A stretch of DNA of 64,000 bases, from NCBI GenBank assembly GCA_041397865.1, contig JAWKVT010000002.1:558001-622000 (forward strand), written 5' to 3'. The notes below the pieces were generated by a model. The model did no database searches. It saw nothing but the letters and a program-made list of their open reading frames with translations, and was not told the DNA's origin. The stretch is from TMED27 sp041397865. GTDB taxonomy: Bacteria > Pseudomonadota > Alphaproteobacteria > Micavibrionales > Micavibrionaceae. The first letter of the stretch is position 1. Each line of letters begins with the position of its first letter. Positions 9,242 to 18,052 of this stretch are shown one piece after another. The translations under genes and the position numbers were made by a program.

Positions 9242-10216
9242 CTACAGGCTTTCACTAAGTGTCCCAATGACATCGTCCTTGGTGATGCCCTCGCTCTGCG
9301 CTTTGTAGTTCAGGGCCATGCGATGCTGTAAGACCGGAACCGCCAGCGCCGTTATGTCGTCAACCGACGGTGCGCTGCGCCCGTCAAGCAAAGCCCGCGC
9401 CCGCGCCGCCAGCATCAGCGCTTGCGAAGCCCGCGGCCCCGGCGCCCAGTTCACAAACTCATTCACCAGAGCGTCGGCATCGGCCCCAGGCCGGGCGTTG
9501 CGCACCAGTTTGAGAATGCTCTCCACCACCTGTTCGCCAATCGGCATCGCACGTACAAGGGCCTGTATCCTGATAAGGTCTTCACCATCCATCGCCTGCG
9601 CGGCTTTCGCCTGATCCGTACCCGTTGTGGCGAGGATAATATCGCGCTCGGCGGCTTCATCCGGATACGCCACGTCAATCTGCATCAGAAAGCGGTCAAG
9701 CTGCGCCTCGGGCAGCGGATACGTCCCTTCCTGTTCAATCGGATTTTGCGTCGCCAGCACATGAAAAGGCTCAGGCAAGGCGTGAACTTCCCCGCCAGCG
9801 CTGACGCTGTGTTCCTGCATGGCTTGCAAAAGCGCAGATTGCGTGCGCGGGCTGGCGCGGTTAATCTCATCAGCCATAAGCATCTGCGTGAACACCGGTC
9901 CTTTGATAAAGCGGAAAGAACGTTTCCCTTTACCGTCATCATCCAGAACTTCCGAGCCGATAATATCCGCCGGCATCAGATCCGGCGTACATTGCACGCG
10001 GTTGCTGGCAAGCCCCAGCGCCGCCGCCGCCGTCTCCACCAGCAAAGTTTTCGCCACACCCGGCACGCCGATGAGCAGCACATGCCCGCCCGAAGCGATC
10101 GTCACCAGCGTATTTTCAACCACGCGGCTCTGCCCGATTATGACTTTTTCGATTTCGGTTTTGGCGTTGGCCAGCTTGGATGCCGCTTCATCAAAATACT
10201 CTTCAGGGCTGTTCAC
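9242..10216 (-). CDS. moxR: MoxR family AAA+ ATPase
   Basis: 324 residues, the usual size. Walker A is GVPGVAKT at 50-57 (K56) and Walker B is LMADEINR with D116/E117; sensor-type residues follow in LATQNPIEQEGTYPLPEAQLDRF. MoxR ATPases act as chaperones that help mature or activate vWA-containing partners, often in envelope stress or metalloenzyme assembly. This is the first gene of the minus-strand operon moxR - DUF58 - BatA/DUF4159 - large membrane protein. A divergent DUF1285 gene begins 77 bases away, so that gap should contain both promoters. The family is certain; the client process is unknown. Confidence 0.93.
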   Translation of the reverse strand: MNSPEEYFDEAASKLANAKTEIEKVIIGQSRVVENTLVTIASGGHVLLIGVPGVAKTLLVETAAAALGLASNRVQCTPDLMPADIIGSEVLDDDGKGKRSFRFIKGPVFTQMLMADEINRASPRTQSALLQAMQEHSVSAGGEVHALPEPFHVLATQNPIEQEGTYPLPEAQLDRFLMQIDVAYPDEAAERDIILATTGTDQAKAAQAMDGEDLIRIQALVRAMPIGEQVVESILKLVRNARPGADADALVNEFVNWAPGPRASQALMLAARARALLDGRSAPSVDDITALAVPVLQHRMALNYKAQSEGITKDDVIGTLSESL

Positions 10217-10293
10217 GGGAAAACTCCTCTTTTGATTGGCTTGAATATCATATTAAGGGTATTCGTTAGTTTGAAAAGCTTTAGAATAAAGAT

Positions 10294-10677
10294 ATGAACG
10301 AAAAACCTGACTTTAAGATAGACCGGAATGGTGTCTGGTATCATGAAGGTTCGCCGATTAAACGCGAGGCTTTGGCTAAACTCTTTTCTGATCGCGCATT
10401 AAAAATTGATGAAAGCGGAAAATACTGGCTCGCCACGCCGTTTGAGAAATACCCGGTTGAGGTCGAAGACGTGCCGTTTGTGATTGTCGATTACGAAGGC
10501 GAAAAGGGCGCTTTGGTATTTCGTACAAATATGGATGAAACCACGAATAAGCTGCTCGAAATGCGCGGTGAAATTCCTTATGTTCATGTCCGCGAAGGCT
10601 TGTATGCGCGCATAAGCCGTGCGGTTTATTACAATTTGATTGAAGAATTCGGAGCGGAAATTTTTGAAAACTGTTGA
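10294..10677 (+). CDS. DUF1285 family protein
   Basis: 127 residues, short for DUF1285 proteins but with the typical opening pattern (FKIDRNGVWYHEGSPIKREAL, continuing with an FS-x-A pattern) and the later core DVPFVIVDYEGEKG and PYVHVREGLYARISRAVYYNL. The family is of unknown function. It is read divergently from moxR and overlaps the start of the CCA-adding enzyme gene, an arrangement familiar from other alphaproteobacteria, so it is probably co-transcribed with cca. No signal peptide or membrane segment is visible. Confidence 0.85.
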   Translation: MNEKPDFKIDRNGVWYHEGSPIKREALAKLFSDRALKIDESGKYWLATPFEKYPVEVEDVPFVIVDYEGEKGALVFRTNMDETTNKLLEMRGEIPYVHVREGLYARISRAVYYNLIEEFGAEIFENC

Positions 10678-11839
10678 AACGATAGCGCCGCAAGACTGGA
10701 TGCGCACCGCCGAAACCAAAGCTGTTATGGATGTGCTGGGCGAGGGCAGGGCGCTCTTTGTCGGCGGTTGCGTGCGCAATACGGTGCTGGGTGAAGCGGT
10801 CGAAGATATCGATATCGCCACAAAGCTGGTTCCTGAAGCCGTGATAAAATGCCTTGAAGCCGCCGGTGTTAAGGTCATTCCCACAGGTATAGAACACGGC
10901 ACCGTCACCGCCGTTTCCAAGGGCAAACCCTTTGAGATCACGACGCTGCGCAAAGATGTGGCAACCGATGGCCGCCGCGCGGTGGTCGCTTTTTCACAAG
11001 ACTGGGCCGAAGATGCCCGCCGCCGAGACTTCACTATGAATACGCTCCTGGCCGACATGGATGGAAATATTTACGATCCGCTCGGCTGCGGGCTGAAAGA
11101 TTTACGCGCCCGCCGCGTGGTGTTTGTCGGTGATCCGGCCCGGCGTATCGCCGAAGACCATCTGCGCATCCTGCGTTATTTCCGCTTCCATGCGCTGTAT
11201 GGTGAAGGAAAAATGGATGAAGCTGCGCTTGCCGCTTGCCGCGCCGCCGCCGGTAAAATCCCTGCGCTGTCAAAAGAACGCATCACGCAGGAATTCTTTA
11301 AGATCATGTCCGTGGACGACCCCGTATCGGTTTTGAGTATTATGTTTGAAAACAGTATCTTGGAAGGACTCTCTTCACCGGAATATAATCCGGAAATGCT
11401 CACCCATCTCTGCACCTTCCAGAAAAATTACGGCCTTACTTTTCTCGCGCCACGCCTGCTTATCCTCGCCGGGTTTGCAGAAAAAAATCTCAAGGTGTTC
11501 GATAATTTTTTGTTGATTCCCAAAGTGTTCAAAAAAGATATTAAGAATTTGATTCAGGTTTTGGCCCTGCCGGATTTAGGTGAAGATCACGCTGTAAAAG
11601 TTGCCATCTACAAATTTGGCCGCGTGCCGACCGCGCAAGCGCTGATGATCGAACTGGCTCAGGACCGCGTGATGAATGGCTACGCCCCCAAAGCCCTCGA
11701 TATAATACAAAATTGGGACATCCCGAACTTCCCCGTCTCCGGCGAAGACCTTATCAAAAAAGGTATCCCCCAAGGCCCTGAACTTGGCCGCGAACTTACC
11801 CGGCTGGAAGAAGAGTGGATCGCCCGCGGATTCGAATAA
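10664..11839 (+). CDS. cca: CCA tRNA nucleotidyltransferase
   Basis: About 391 residues. This class II nucleotidyltransferase adds or repairs the 3' CCA of tRNAs. Visible motifs are the head-domain GGCVRNTVLG, the metal-binding DIDIAT, RRDFTMNTLLADMDG, DPLGCGLKDLRARRVVFVGD and the nucleotide-selecting RILRYFRF. I chose the TTG at 10664 because GGAG at 10651-10654 lies 9 bases before it; a TTG at 10640 is the alternative and has no visible ribosome site. The gene overlaps DUF1285 by 14 bases. Both tRNA genes in this window already encode CCA, so repair or addition to other tRNAs is implied. Confidence 0.92.
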   Translation: MKTVETIAPQDWMRTAETKAVMDVLGEGRALFVGGCVRNTVLGEAVEDIDIATKLVPEAVIKCLEAAGVKVIPTGIEHGTVTAVSKGKPFEITTLRKDVATDGRRAVVAFSQDWAEDARRRDFTMNTLLADMDGNIYDPLGCGLKDLRARRVVFVGDPARRIAEDHLRILRYFRFHALYGEGKMDEAALAACRAAAGKIPALSKERITQEFFKIMSVDDPVSVLSIMFENSILEGLSSPEYNPEMLTHLCTFQKNYGLTFLAPRLLILAGFAEKNLKVFDNFLLIPKVFKKDIKNLIQVLALPDLGEDHAVKVAIYKFGRVPTAQALMIELAQDRVMNGYAPKALDIIQNWDIPNFPVSGEDLIKKGIPQGPELGRELTRLEEEWIARGFE

Positions 11840-11845
11840 CCTGAC

Positions 11846-12220
11846 TTACGGGGCCAAATTCATAGTACAAGATACAAGCACGCACTTATGCCCGTTGCCC
11901 GGAGAGCTTGATGTTACGTTTTCCTTATTGCCAAGGATAGTCCAGAGTTTTTCCGCACCATCATTTGCACTGTTTGCGCTTACAGTTAGAGCAGCTCTTA
12001 GCTCTCCATCAGGCCACTCGCCCGCGAGCGCGTGAACTTGCCCAGGCTGAGCGGCGATATGATCTCGGGCAGTAGAGAAAAAGTCTTCTCCAGCCGTGAT
12101 AGGGAGGGGCACTGGTGTTAAGTTATGGTCTGAATCTATTGAGAAGATTACATTATTTCCTTGGTAGGCTTGAAAAATTTTGCTTATAACGCCATTGGCA
12201 CCGTTCTGCTCTAAGGACAT
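11846..12220 (-). CDS. Hypothetical protein, 124 residues
   Basis: I recognise no family. The ORF begins with ATG preceded by AGGAG at a good distance (minus strand, just right of 12220), which supports translation. The product is hydrophilic, without signal peptide or membrane helix, rich in Asn, Ser and Gly, and contains two Cys near the C-terminus (HKCVLVSCTM). It faces cca tail to tail with a gap of only 6 bases and is followed upstream by a 130-base AT-rich gap that presumably holds its promoter. It may be a lineage-specific protein. Confidence 0.55.
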   Translation of the reverse strand: MSLEQNGANGVISKIFQAYQGNNVIFSIDSDHNLTPVPLPITAGEDFFSTARDHIAAQPGQVHALAGEWPDGELRAALTVSANSANDGAEKLWTILGNKENVTSSSPGNGHKCVLVSCTMNLAP

Positions 12221-12353
12221 GTTTTTACTCCTGTTCTCCGTAACTATTTTTAAATTGAAAAACCTTGTATCAAAAATATGAAAACAAGCGCAAGAAAAAT
12301 ATCATGTTATGTATGAATTGAGTATATAGGCCCCGTAGAAAAAGGGTTGGCCA

Positions 12354-12866
12354 TTATGAGAGGACGCTGACAAAAAATGACAGGATAAACGCGATAATTG
12401 CCAAAAAATCCGCAGCAAACCCGACTATATCACGGTATCCCCGTGAGTCTTGTGTGTTCGGGGACATGGACGCAAAAGCGTATTTGCCGGGTTTAAATCT
12501 TCGAAATGTGTCCGAATCCGGTGCGGGTTGCGAAAACAACCGCTCACGATATAAATCCAGAAGCTTTTGCTCGCGGGCGTCCACATGGCCGTCAACCCGC
12601 ATAAGGTTGGAGGCGAAGAAGATCAGCCGCGGCGCATCATATTTTTCGATATGCATAAGCGCATCTTCAATATCCGGCGCGGTGTTAAAGTCGTGCTGCA
12701 AAATTCCGCGCATTTCCGGGGTGAGACGCAACTTGCCGAGTTTTTCTTCTATGTATCGGCGCTCCAAAGGGCATACGCCGCCATCGGCATGCGCCATGGC
12801 AATCACCCCGCGCCACATATTCAGGCATGAATGGTCGATAGATTGTGTCGCCGGATTGTTTCCCAT
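12354..12866 (-). CDS. TerB-like domain protein with C-terminal membrane helix
   Basis: 170 residues. The N-terminal ~115 residues follow the TerB helical pattern: MAHADGGVCPLERRYIEEKL (metal-type ADG motif), and a second half FFASNLMRVDGHVDAREQKL that repeats the DG-x-V-x-x-x-E layout. A linker leads to a single helix at the C-terminus (IVGFAADFLAIIAFILSFFV), which would anchor the domain to the inner membrane. TerB-family domains occur in tellurite-resistance and membrane-stress proteins, but nothing else of a ter system is nearby. Function is therefore open. Confidence 0.72.
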   Translation of the reverse strand: MGNNPATQSIDHSCLNMWRGVIAMAHADGGVCPLERRYIEEKLGKLRLTPEMRGILQHDFNTAPDIEDALMHIEKYDAPRLIFFASNLMRVDGHVDAREQKLLDLYRERLFSQPAPDSDTFRRFKPGKYAFASMSPNTQDSRGYRDIVGFAADFLAIIAFILSFFVSVLS

Positions 12867-12921
12867 AAATACATTGTATTAACTTTTTGTTAATATTTCA
12901 ACTTTTATATGCGCCCGATCC

Positions 12922-13197
12922 CTAATCCATATCCGGTTTTTTCTCCGGCGGCGCGAAAGCGTTATCGTTATCCGGTTCTTTCAAAGGTGCGATAACTTTA
13001 GGAAAAATGCCCTCTATAACCGGCTCTTTTTCAGCCAGCCAGTCTTCCAGCTTAAAATTCATGCCTGATAAATACCCCCTATTCTCGAGTTGCCCGATGG
13101 CGTGAAACGAGGGTATTCCTACCGTAAACGCGGCAAAAAAGACAGTATAAATGTACGAAAATATATAAAAAACACCCTTGACAGGTTTTACGGCCAC
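12922..13197 (-). CDS. Small membrane protein coupled to hemF
   Basis: 91 residues from a GTG start at 13195-13197, inside the last codons of hemF. GGAGGT lies 4 bases before the GTG within the hemF tail, so re-initiation after hemF translation is likely. The product has one membrane helix near the N-terminus (VFYIFSYIYTVFFAAFTVG) and an acidic, proline-rich C-terminal tail ending in KKPDMD. I recognise no family. Coupling to an O2-dependent haem-synthesis enzyme suggests a related role, but that is inference. Confidence 0.55.
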   Translation of the reverse strand: MAVKPVKGVFYIFSYIYTVFFAAFTVGIPSFHAIGQLENRGYLSGMNFKLEDWLAEKEPVIEGIFPKVIAPLKEPDNDNAFAPPEKKPDMD

Positions 13198-14069
13198 TTA
13201 ACCTCCGGCGGCATCGACATCAAAATCGCCTCCGTATTCCCACCCGTTTTCAGGCCAAACTGCGTTCCACGGTCGTAAAGCAGGTTGTATTCGACATAGC
13301 GCCCGCGCCGAATCAGTTGAAATTCCCGCTCTTCATCGCTCCAGTTTTCGTTCATATGCGCCCGCACGATTTGCGGATACACACGATTGAATGTTTCACC
13401 TACATCTTTGGTATAAGCAAAATCTTTCTCCCAGTCCCGCTGGAGATAATCATAGAAAATCCCGCCCACCCCGCGCGGCTCGTTCCGGTGCGGCAGGAAG
13501 AAATAGCGGTCGCACCATTCTTTATGCTCTTCGTAAAACGCTGGGTCATGCCGGTCGCAGCATTCTTTGAACGCCCCGTGAAAAGCCTGCGTATCCGCCT
13601 CATTCGGGAACATGGGCGTAAGATCCGCTCCGCCGCCGAACCAGCCCTTTGATGTTACAATCATCCGCGTATTCATGTGAACAGCCGGGACGAGGGGGGA
13701 TTGCATATGCGCCACCAGCGAAATGCCCGAGGCCCAAAACTCACCACCCGATTCATCCGCGCCGGGAATCTTCGCCGCGAACTCCTCCGAAAACGAGCCA
13801 TGTACAGTCGAAATATTCACGCCCACTTTTTCAAAGACGCGCCCCCGCATAACCGACATTTCCCCACCGCCATTCAGGACAGAGCCGGATTCATTCGGCT
13901 CATCCGTCTTTTCACGGCTCCAAGGCGTACTCTCAAAACGCCCCGCCGCCATATCGGCCTTGTTACTGCCCGATAGCTCGCCCTCAATCGCTTCAAACTC
14001 CGCGCATATCCGGTCCCGTAAAACCCGAAACCATGCGCTTGCCGTTTTTTTTCGTGTATCCCAATCCAT
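13188..14069 (-). CDS. hemF: Oxygen-dependent coproporphyrinogen III oxidase
   Basis: 293 residues, close to the E. coli enzyme. It converts coproporphyrinogen III to protoporphyrinogen IX using O2, a late step of haem synthesis. Recognisable blocks are the conserved PAVHMNTRMI, WFGGGADLTPMFP, the FFLPHRNEPRGVGGIFYDY region, and the C-terminal EFQLIRRGRYVEYNLLYDRGTQFGL. A small membrane-protein gene overlaps its 3' end by 10 bases. The enzyme would supply haem to the bc1 and cbb3 complexes coded elsewhere in this window. Confidence 0.96.
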   Translation of the reverse strand: MDWDTRKKTASAWFRVLRDRICAEFEAIEGELSGSNKADMAAGRFESTPWSREKTDEPNESGSVLNGGGEMSVMRGRVFEKVGVNISTVHGSFSEEFAAKIPGADESGGEFWASGISLVAHMQSPLVPAVHMNTRMIVTSKGWFGGGADLTPMFPNEADTQAFHGAFKECCDRHDPAFYEEHKEWCDRYFFLPHRNEPRGVGGIFYDYLQRDWEKDFAYTKDVGETFNRVYPQIVRAHMNENWSDEEREFQLIRRGRYVEYNLLYDRGTQFGLKTGGNTEAILMSMPPEVKWP

Positions 14070-14284
14070 ATTATCCTTCAGTCCGTTTGCGCCTTTTTTA
14101 AGGGGTAGGGGTGGAGCCCTTTGTTTTTGTTGCCTTTTCTTTCAGTTTGTTTGCGCGAGCCCGCCGGGCCGACGCCGCCTACGCATAACGCCTTTTAGCA
14201 CAAAAAGCGCCATAAAAAAGGGTACAGCAAATTCCACACAAGCAAAAGGAAAAAATTCCTAATAATGTGACTAACTCCATAGAC

Positions 14285-14569
14285 TTAATTCTCATCAAAC
14301 ACATTATCATACCAATACGCATCTTTGTTTTTAAACCAGTGCTTGTTGCCTTCGTTGCAAAGGCTGGAGAGCGCTTTTCCAGATAATTTGTAACGTCCAA
14401 AAAGGGCGAGTAGGTCTCTTAAGTTTTCTTCATTAAGGGCATCGGTAGCAATGTGTAAATAGCCTCCCTTAACACTTTTTATACAATCAATTTCTCGTGC
14501 CCATGCAAAAAAGTGGTCTTCATCTAATTGGGAAAAATAAAGAATAGGCATTGTGTCAATTTTTAGCAT
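14285..14569 (-). CDS. Hypothetical protein, 94 residues
   Basis: It starts 1 base after the trmL stop on the same strand and is probably co-transcribed with it. The product is acidic and soluble, with a pattern resembling small ligand-binding or immunity-type proteins (YFSQLDEDHFFAWAREIDCI, then a C-terminal NEGNKHWFKNKDAYWYD), but I recognise no named family. It is more AT-rich than trmL, which may mean recent acquisition. No signal peptide or membrane helix is visible. Confidence 0.6.
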   Translation of the reverse strand: MLKIDTMPILYFSQLDEDHFFAWAREIDCIKSVKGGYLHIATDALNEENLRDLLALFGRYKLSGKALSSLCNEGNKHWFKNKDAYWYDNVFDEN

Positions 14570-14570
14570 C

Positions 14571-15023
14571 TTATGTTCTCCATCGTGTCTGCCTTAATGC
14601 TTCACCCAGAATCATCGAGGTTGCATTCACAACATTCATAGAGCGTAAACCGGCACGCATCGGTATGAAGATACGCGCATCCACTGCGCTGTGAACATCT
14701 TCCGGCACACCTGCGCTTTCACTCCCCGCCAGTAATATATCATCCGGGTAAAAAGTAAAATCAAGGTAGGGTATCGCGGCTTTGGTACTCATCAGCACCA
14801 CGCGCCGCCCCGCCCGCGCCACTGTAAAGGCATTCCATGATGTGTGCTGGACCATTTGAAGCTTGTCGATATAATCCATCGCCGATTGTTTTATTTTTCG
14901 CTCATCCCAGGGAAAGCTGGCCGGTTCTATAACCTCCAGCCCCACATCCATACAGGCGCACAGCCGGATCATCGCCCCCACATTCTGGGGGATGTCCGGT
15001 TGATAAAGGGCAATGCTCAGCAT
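14571..15023 (-). CDS. trmL: tRNA (cytidine/uridine-34-2'-O)-methyltransferase
   Basis: 150 residues, the normal size of a minimal SPOUT methyltransferase. TrmL methylates the ribose of nucleotide 34 in tRNA-Leu(CAA) and tRNA-Leu(UAA). The N-terminal LYQPDIPQNVGAMIRLCACM and the trefoil-knot residues LLAGSESAGVP and IPMRAGLRSMNVVNATSMIL are all present. A cognate substrate, tRNA-Leu(CAA), is coded at 43007-43092 in this same window. The hypothetical gene at 14285-14569 follows at once. The 143 bases upstream, shared with petA in divergent orientation, should hold its promoter. Confidence 0.93.
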   Translation of the reverse strand: MLSIALYQPDIPQNVGAMIRLCACMDVGLEVIEPASFPWDERKIKQSAMDYIDKLQMVQHTSWNAFTVARAGRRVVLMSTKAAIPYLDFTFYPDDILLAGSESAGVPEDVHSAVDARIFIPMRAGLRSMNVVNATSMILGEALRQTRWRT

Positions 15024-15166
15024 TTTTCCTCACGCTTCGTTGAAATTATGTGTGTAATTTGCAATTTATTTACTGAAATATAGATACAGAAGGCTTGATA
15101 ATTTATAAAGACAGAAGTAAAACCTCTTCGTTCGAACAGTTCCAAATTTTTTAAAGAATTAAAAAC

Positions 15167-15691
15167 ATGACAGTAGACAGAGAAGACCGGCGCGATTTCC
15201 TTGCACTCACAGGTGCGGCTTTCGGCGCGGTGGGTGTGGCCTGTGCCGCCGCGCCCGTTATCAATTCCCTCAACCCGGCAAAAGATACGCTCGCTCTGGC
15301 CTCAACCGAGGTTGATATCAGCGCGATTCCCGTGGGCGAAGCCAAAACGGTGATGTGGCGCGGAAAACCTGTTTTTATTCGTCACCGCACGAAAGAACAG
15401 ATTGAAGCAGCCGAAGATGTTGATATTAATGTCCTTTCGGATAAGCAAACCGACGAACAACGGGTTGAAAGGCCTGAATGGCTTGTCGTCGTGGGGATTT
15501 GTACGCATCTGGGCTGCGTGCCCGTGGGGCAGAAGAGCAGCGACCCGCATGGAGATTATGGCGGCTGGCTCTGTCCGTGCCACGGCTCGCACTATGATAC
15601 CTCCGGGCGCATTCGCAAAGGCCCGGCACCGAAAAATCTGGCTGTGCCGCCTTATGAATTTATCAGTGATACTGTTATAAAGATTGGTTAA
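15167..15691 (+). CDS. petA: Ubiquinol-cytochrome c reductase, Rieske iron-sulfur subunit
   Basis: 174 residues. The N-terminal RRDFLALTG plus hydrophobic stretch is a Tat-type signal that stays as a membrane anchor. The [2Fe-2S] cluster ligands are C112 and H114 (CTHLGC) and C136 and H139 (CPCHGSHYD); C117 and C138 would form the disulfide. The protein passes electrons from ubiquinol at the Qo site to cytochrome c1. It is the first gene of petABC, with petB 20 bases downstream. The ribosome site before the ATG is weak (AAAGAATT). Confidence 0.97.
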   Translation: MTVDREDRRDFLALTGAAFGAVGVACAAAPVINSLNPAKDTLALASTEVDISAIPVGEAKTVMWRGKPVFIRHRTKEQIEAAEDVDINVLSDKQTDEQRVERPEWLVVVGICTHLGCVPVGQKSSDPHGDYGGWLCPCHGSHYDTSGRIRKGPAPKNLAVPPYEFISDTVIKIG

Positions 15692-15711
15692 GAGGCAGGA
15701 AGAGAATTGTA

Positions 15712-16995
15712 ATGGGAAGTCATCAACGCACACCTTTTGAAAACCCTGTCGTGGAATGGGTCGATAGCCGCCTTCCGGTTTTCACCATGATGCAGAAGGA
15801 ATACGGCGTTTTTCCCACGCCGCGTAATTTCAACTATCTCTGGAATTTCGGCGCCATCGCCATGGTTATGCTGGTGGTGATGATCGTCACCGGCATCGTA
15901 TTGGCCATGCATTACACGGCCAATACGCATCTTTCTTTCGATTCGGTTGAGCGCATCATGCGCGATGTAAACGGCGGCTGGCTGCTGCGCTATATTCACG
16001 CAAACGGCGCGTCCTTCTTCTTTATCGCCGTGTATATCCATATCTTCCGGGGCATGTATTACGGCTCGTTCAAAAAACCGCGCGAGCTGCTCTGGATGAT
16101 GGGCGTTGTCATCTTCCTGCTGATGATGGCCACGGCCTTTATCGGCTATGTGCTTCCATGGGGGCAGATGAGCTTTTGGGGCGCGACCGTGATTACCAAC
16201 CTGTTTTCCGCTATTCCGCTTGTCGGCGATTCTATAGTAACGCTGCTCTGGGGTGGTTTCAGTGTGGACAACCCCACGCTCACGCGCTTTTTCGCGCTGC
16301 ATTATCTGCTGCCGTTCGTGATTTTTGCGGTGGTGTTCCTCCATGTCTGGGCGCTGCATGTGACAGGCTCTAACAATCCGCTGGGGCTGGAGCCGAAAAC
16401 GGAAAAAGACACGCTGCCCTTCCACCCCTATTACACGATGAAAGACAGCTTCGGCGTGGTTGTGTTTCTGATTATCTACGCGCTGTTTATCTTCTTCATG
16501 CCTAATGCGCTGGGGCATCCCGATAACTATATCCCGGCCAACCCGCTGGTTACACCCGCACATATCGTGCCTGAATGGTATTACCTGCCGTTCTATGCGA
16601 TGCTCCGCGCGATTACCTTTGATATAGGCATTCCGTTTACGGATGTCGTGATTATTTCCGCCAAACTCGGCGGGGTGATTGCCATGTTCGGCTCGATCCT
16701 GCTGTGGTTTGTTCTGCCGTGGCTGGACACGCACCCCATTCGCTCGGCGCGATTTCGGCCTAAATACCGGGCGTTCCTGCTGCTTTTGCTGGCTGATTTT
16801 ATATTTCTTGGCTATGTAGGTTCGCAGCCCGCCGACGCGACAATGCTGGGTCTTCCGCTTAGCTTGTTCGGCCTGGCCGCCACGGGATATTATTTCGTGT
16901 TTTTCCTGGTGATTCTGCCATGGCTCAGCAAAAACGAAAAGGGACGCGAACTGCCCGCCAGCATCCACGAAGCCGTTTTGGCGAAAAACAAATAA
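15712..16995 (+). CDS. petB: Ubiquinol-cytochrome c reductase, cytochrome b subunit
   Basis: 427 residues with eight or so membrane helices. It carries two b haems and the Qo and Qi sites. The haem His ligands lie in the second helix (about residues 64-115, including HYTANTHLSF and FFIAVYIHIFRG) and in the fourth (HYLLPFVIFAVVFLHVWALHV); the Qo motif is PEWYYLPFYAMLRAI. This is the unsplit bacterial and mitochondrial form, not the b6/subunit IV split form. Cytochrome c1 follows 17 bases downstream. Long antisense frames across this gene are by-products of its codon pattern. Confidence 0.98.
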   Translation: MGSHQRTPFENPVVEWVDSRLPVFTMMQKEYGVFPTPRNFNYLWNFGAIAMVMLVVMIVTGIVLAMHYTANTHLSFDSVERIMRDVNGGWLLRYIHANGASFFFIAVYIHIFRGMYYGSFKKPRELLWMMGVVIFLLMMATAFIGYVLPWGQMSFWGATVITNLFSAIPLVGDSIVTLLWGGFSVDNPTLTRFFALHYLLPFVIFAVVFLHVWALHVTGSNNPLGLEPKTEKDTLPFHPYYTMKDSFGVVVFLIIYALFIFFMPNALGHPDNYIPANPLVTPAHIVPEWYYLPFYAMLRAITFDIGIPFTDVVIISAKLGGVIAMFGSILLWFVLPWLDTHPIRSARFRPKYRAFLLLLLADFIFLGYVGSQPADATMLGLPLSLFGLAATGYYFVFFLVILPWLSKNEKGRELPASIHEAVLAKNK

Positions 16996-17012
16996 CGCGG
17001 ACGGAGAATAAA

Positions 17013-17777
17013 ATGAAAAAATACATTCTGGTTTTGGGGTCTGTTTTGTTACTTTTTCCGGTTTCCGGCGTGCAGGCTAGCGGCAGCGCACCCGCCCCGG
17101 AAGCACAGGACTGGCATTTCTCCGGCCCGCTGGGCACATTCGACCGTCCGGCGCTCCAGCGCGGGCTTAAGGTCTACCGCGAGGTTTGCGCCGCTTGCCA
17201 CAGCCTCAAGCGGATTGCTTTCCGCAATCTTGAGGATCTCGGCTACGACGAATCGCAGACCAAAACGATCGCTGCCGAATATACCGTAACAGACGGTCCC
17301 GATGACGAGGGCGAAATGTTTGAACGCCCTGCGCGTCCGTCAGACCGTTTCCCTTCGCCTTACGCGAATGATAATCAGGCCAAATCCGCGAATAACAACG
17401 CGCTGCCGCCAGACCTGTCGCTCATCACCAAGGCTCGCCCTCACGGCGCCGACTATATCTACGCAATCCTCACCGGTTATGAGGAAGCCCCGCATCACGG
17501 CCCGGCGCTGCTCGAAGGTCAGTACTATAACAAATATATGTCCGGTCACGTTATCGCGATGCCGCCGCCACTCTCCGACGATCAGGTGGTTTATGAAGAC
17601 GAAACCCCGCAAACGGTTGAGCAATATGCCCGCGATGTTTCCGAGTTTTTGACCTGGGCTGCCGAGCCGTCAATGGAGGCCAGAAAACGCATGGGCATCA
17701 AGGTTCTGATTTTCCTGATTGCCTTCGCCTTTGTGATGTATGGCATCAAGAAAAAAGTCTGGGCCGACGTCCATTGA
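17013..17777 (+). CDS. petC: Ubiquinol-cytochrome c reductase, cytochrome c1
   Basis: 254 residues from the ATG at 17013, which has GGAGAA upstream and begins a clear signal peptide (KKYILVLGSVLLLFPVSG, cleaved near QASG). The haem c site is C59-A-A-C62-H63 and the distal Met is expected in HVIAMPPPL. A C-terminal helix (KVLIFLIAFAFVMYGI) anchors it in the membrane. A longer frame starting at 16920 overlaps petB and lacks a signal-peptide start, so I rejected it. Completes the petABC operon. Confidence 0.96.
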   Translation: MKKYILVLGSVLLLFPVSGVQASGSAPAPEAQDWHFSGPLGTFDRPALQRGLKVYREVCAACHSLKRIAFRNLEDLGYDESQTKTIAAEYTVTDGPDDEGEMFERPARPSDRFPSPYANDNQAKSANNNALPPDLSLITKARPHGADYIYAILTGYEEAPHHGPALLEGQYYNKYMSGHVIAMPPPLSDDQVVYEDETPQTVEQYARDVSEFLTWAAEPSMEARKRMGIKVLIFLIAFAFVMYGIKKKVWADVH

Positions 17778-17817
17778 CAGTTTGCCTCTTCAAAGGGCTT
17801 TTTGTGATAGGCTCATA

Positions 17818-17985
17818 ATGAAGAAGAGTTTTGATATAAAAAGCTTCCTGCTCTTTATTTTTTTAACAGCAACAGGTGGCCTTATATTCAGCTATTTCAC
17901 AGGAATAAACCTGCTGTTTTCCTCAGCCGTGATTGGTGTGGCCATATTTATTAATGGGATAGTTATTGCTCTTTTGGATGATTAG
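17818..17985 (+). CDS. Small two-helix membrane protein
   Basis: 55 residues from the ATG at 17818. It is almost wholly hydrophobic: two helices (FLLFIFLTATGGLIFSYF and LFSSAVIGVAIFINGIVIAL) joined by a short polar turn. It lies 40 bases after petC, is more AT-rich than the bc1 genes and has only a weak ribosome site. I know no family. It could be a small accessory protein of the bc1 complex or unrelated. Confidence 0.45.
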   Translation: MKKSFDIKSFLLFIFLTATGGLIFSYFTGINLLFSSAVIGVAIFINGIVIALLDD

Positions 17986-18052
17986 CTAAGTCCATTTGCT
18001 TATTTTATGAACGTTGTTTGATCCGTTCCATCATGCATGGTAGCTTTTTAGC

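Noticed and set aside
9422..10297. A 291-residue plus-strand frame opposite moxR
   Set aside because: moxR has full AAA+ motifs; the opposite frame is Arg/His-rich noise.
14179..14400. A 73-residue minus-strand frame with a hydrophobic C-terminus
   Set aside because: It mostly overlaps the 94-residue gene that follows trmL, and no ribosome site fits. A shorter start (ATG near 14280) cannot be excluded but is not supported.
15688..16968. A 426-residue open frame on the minus strand opposite petB
   Set aside because: It is antisense to a certain cytochrome b gene, is rich in His, Arg and Gln without domain pattern, and has no ribosome site. It reflects the codon pattern of petB.
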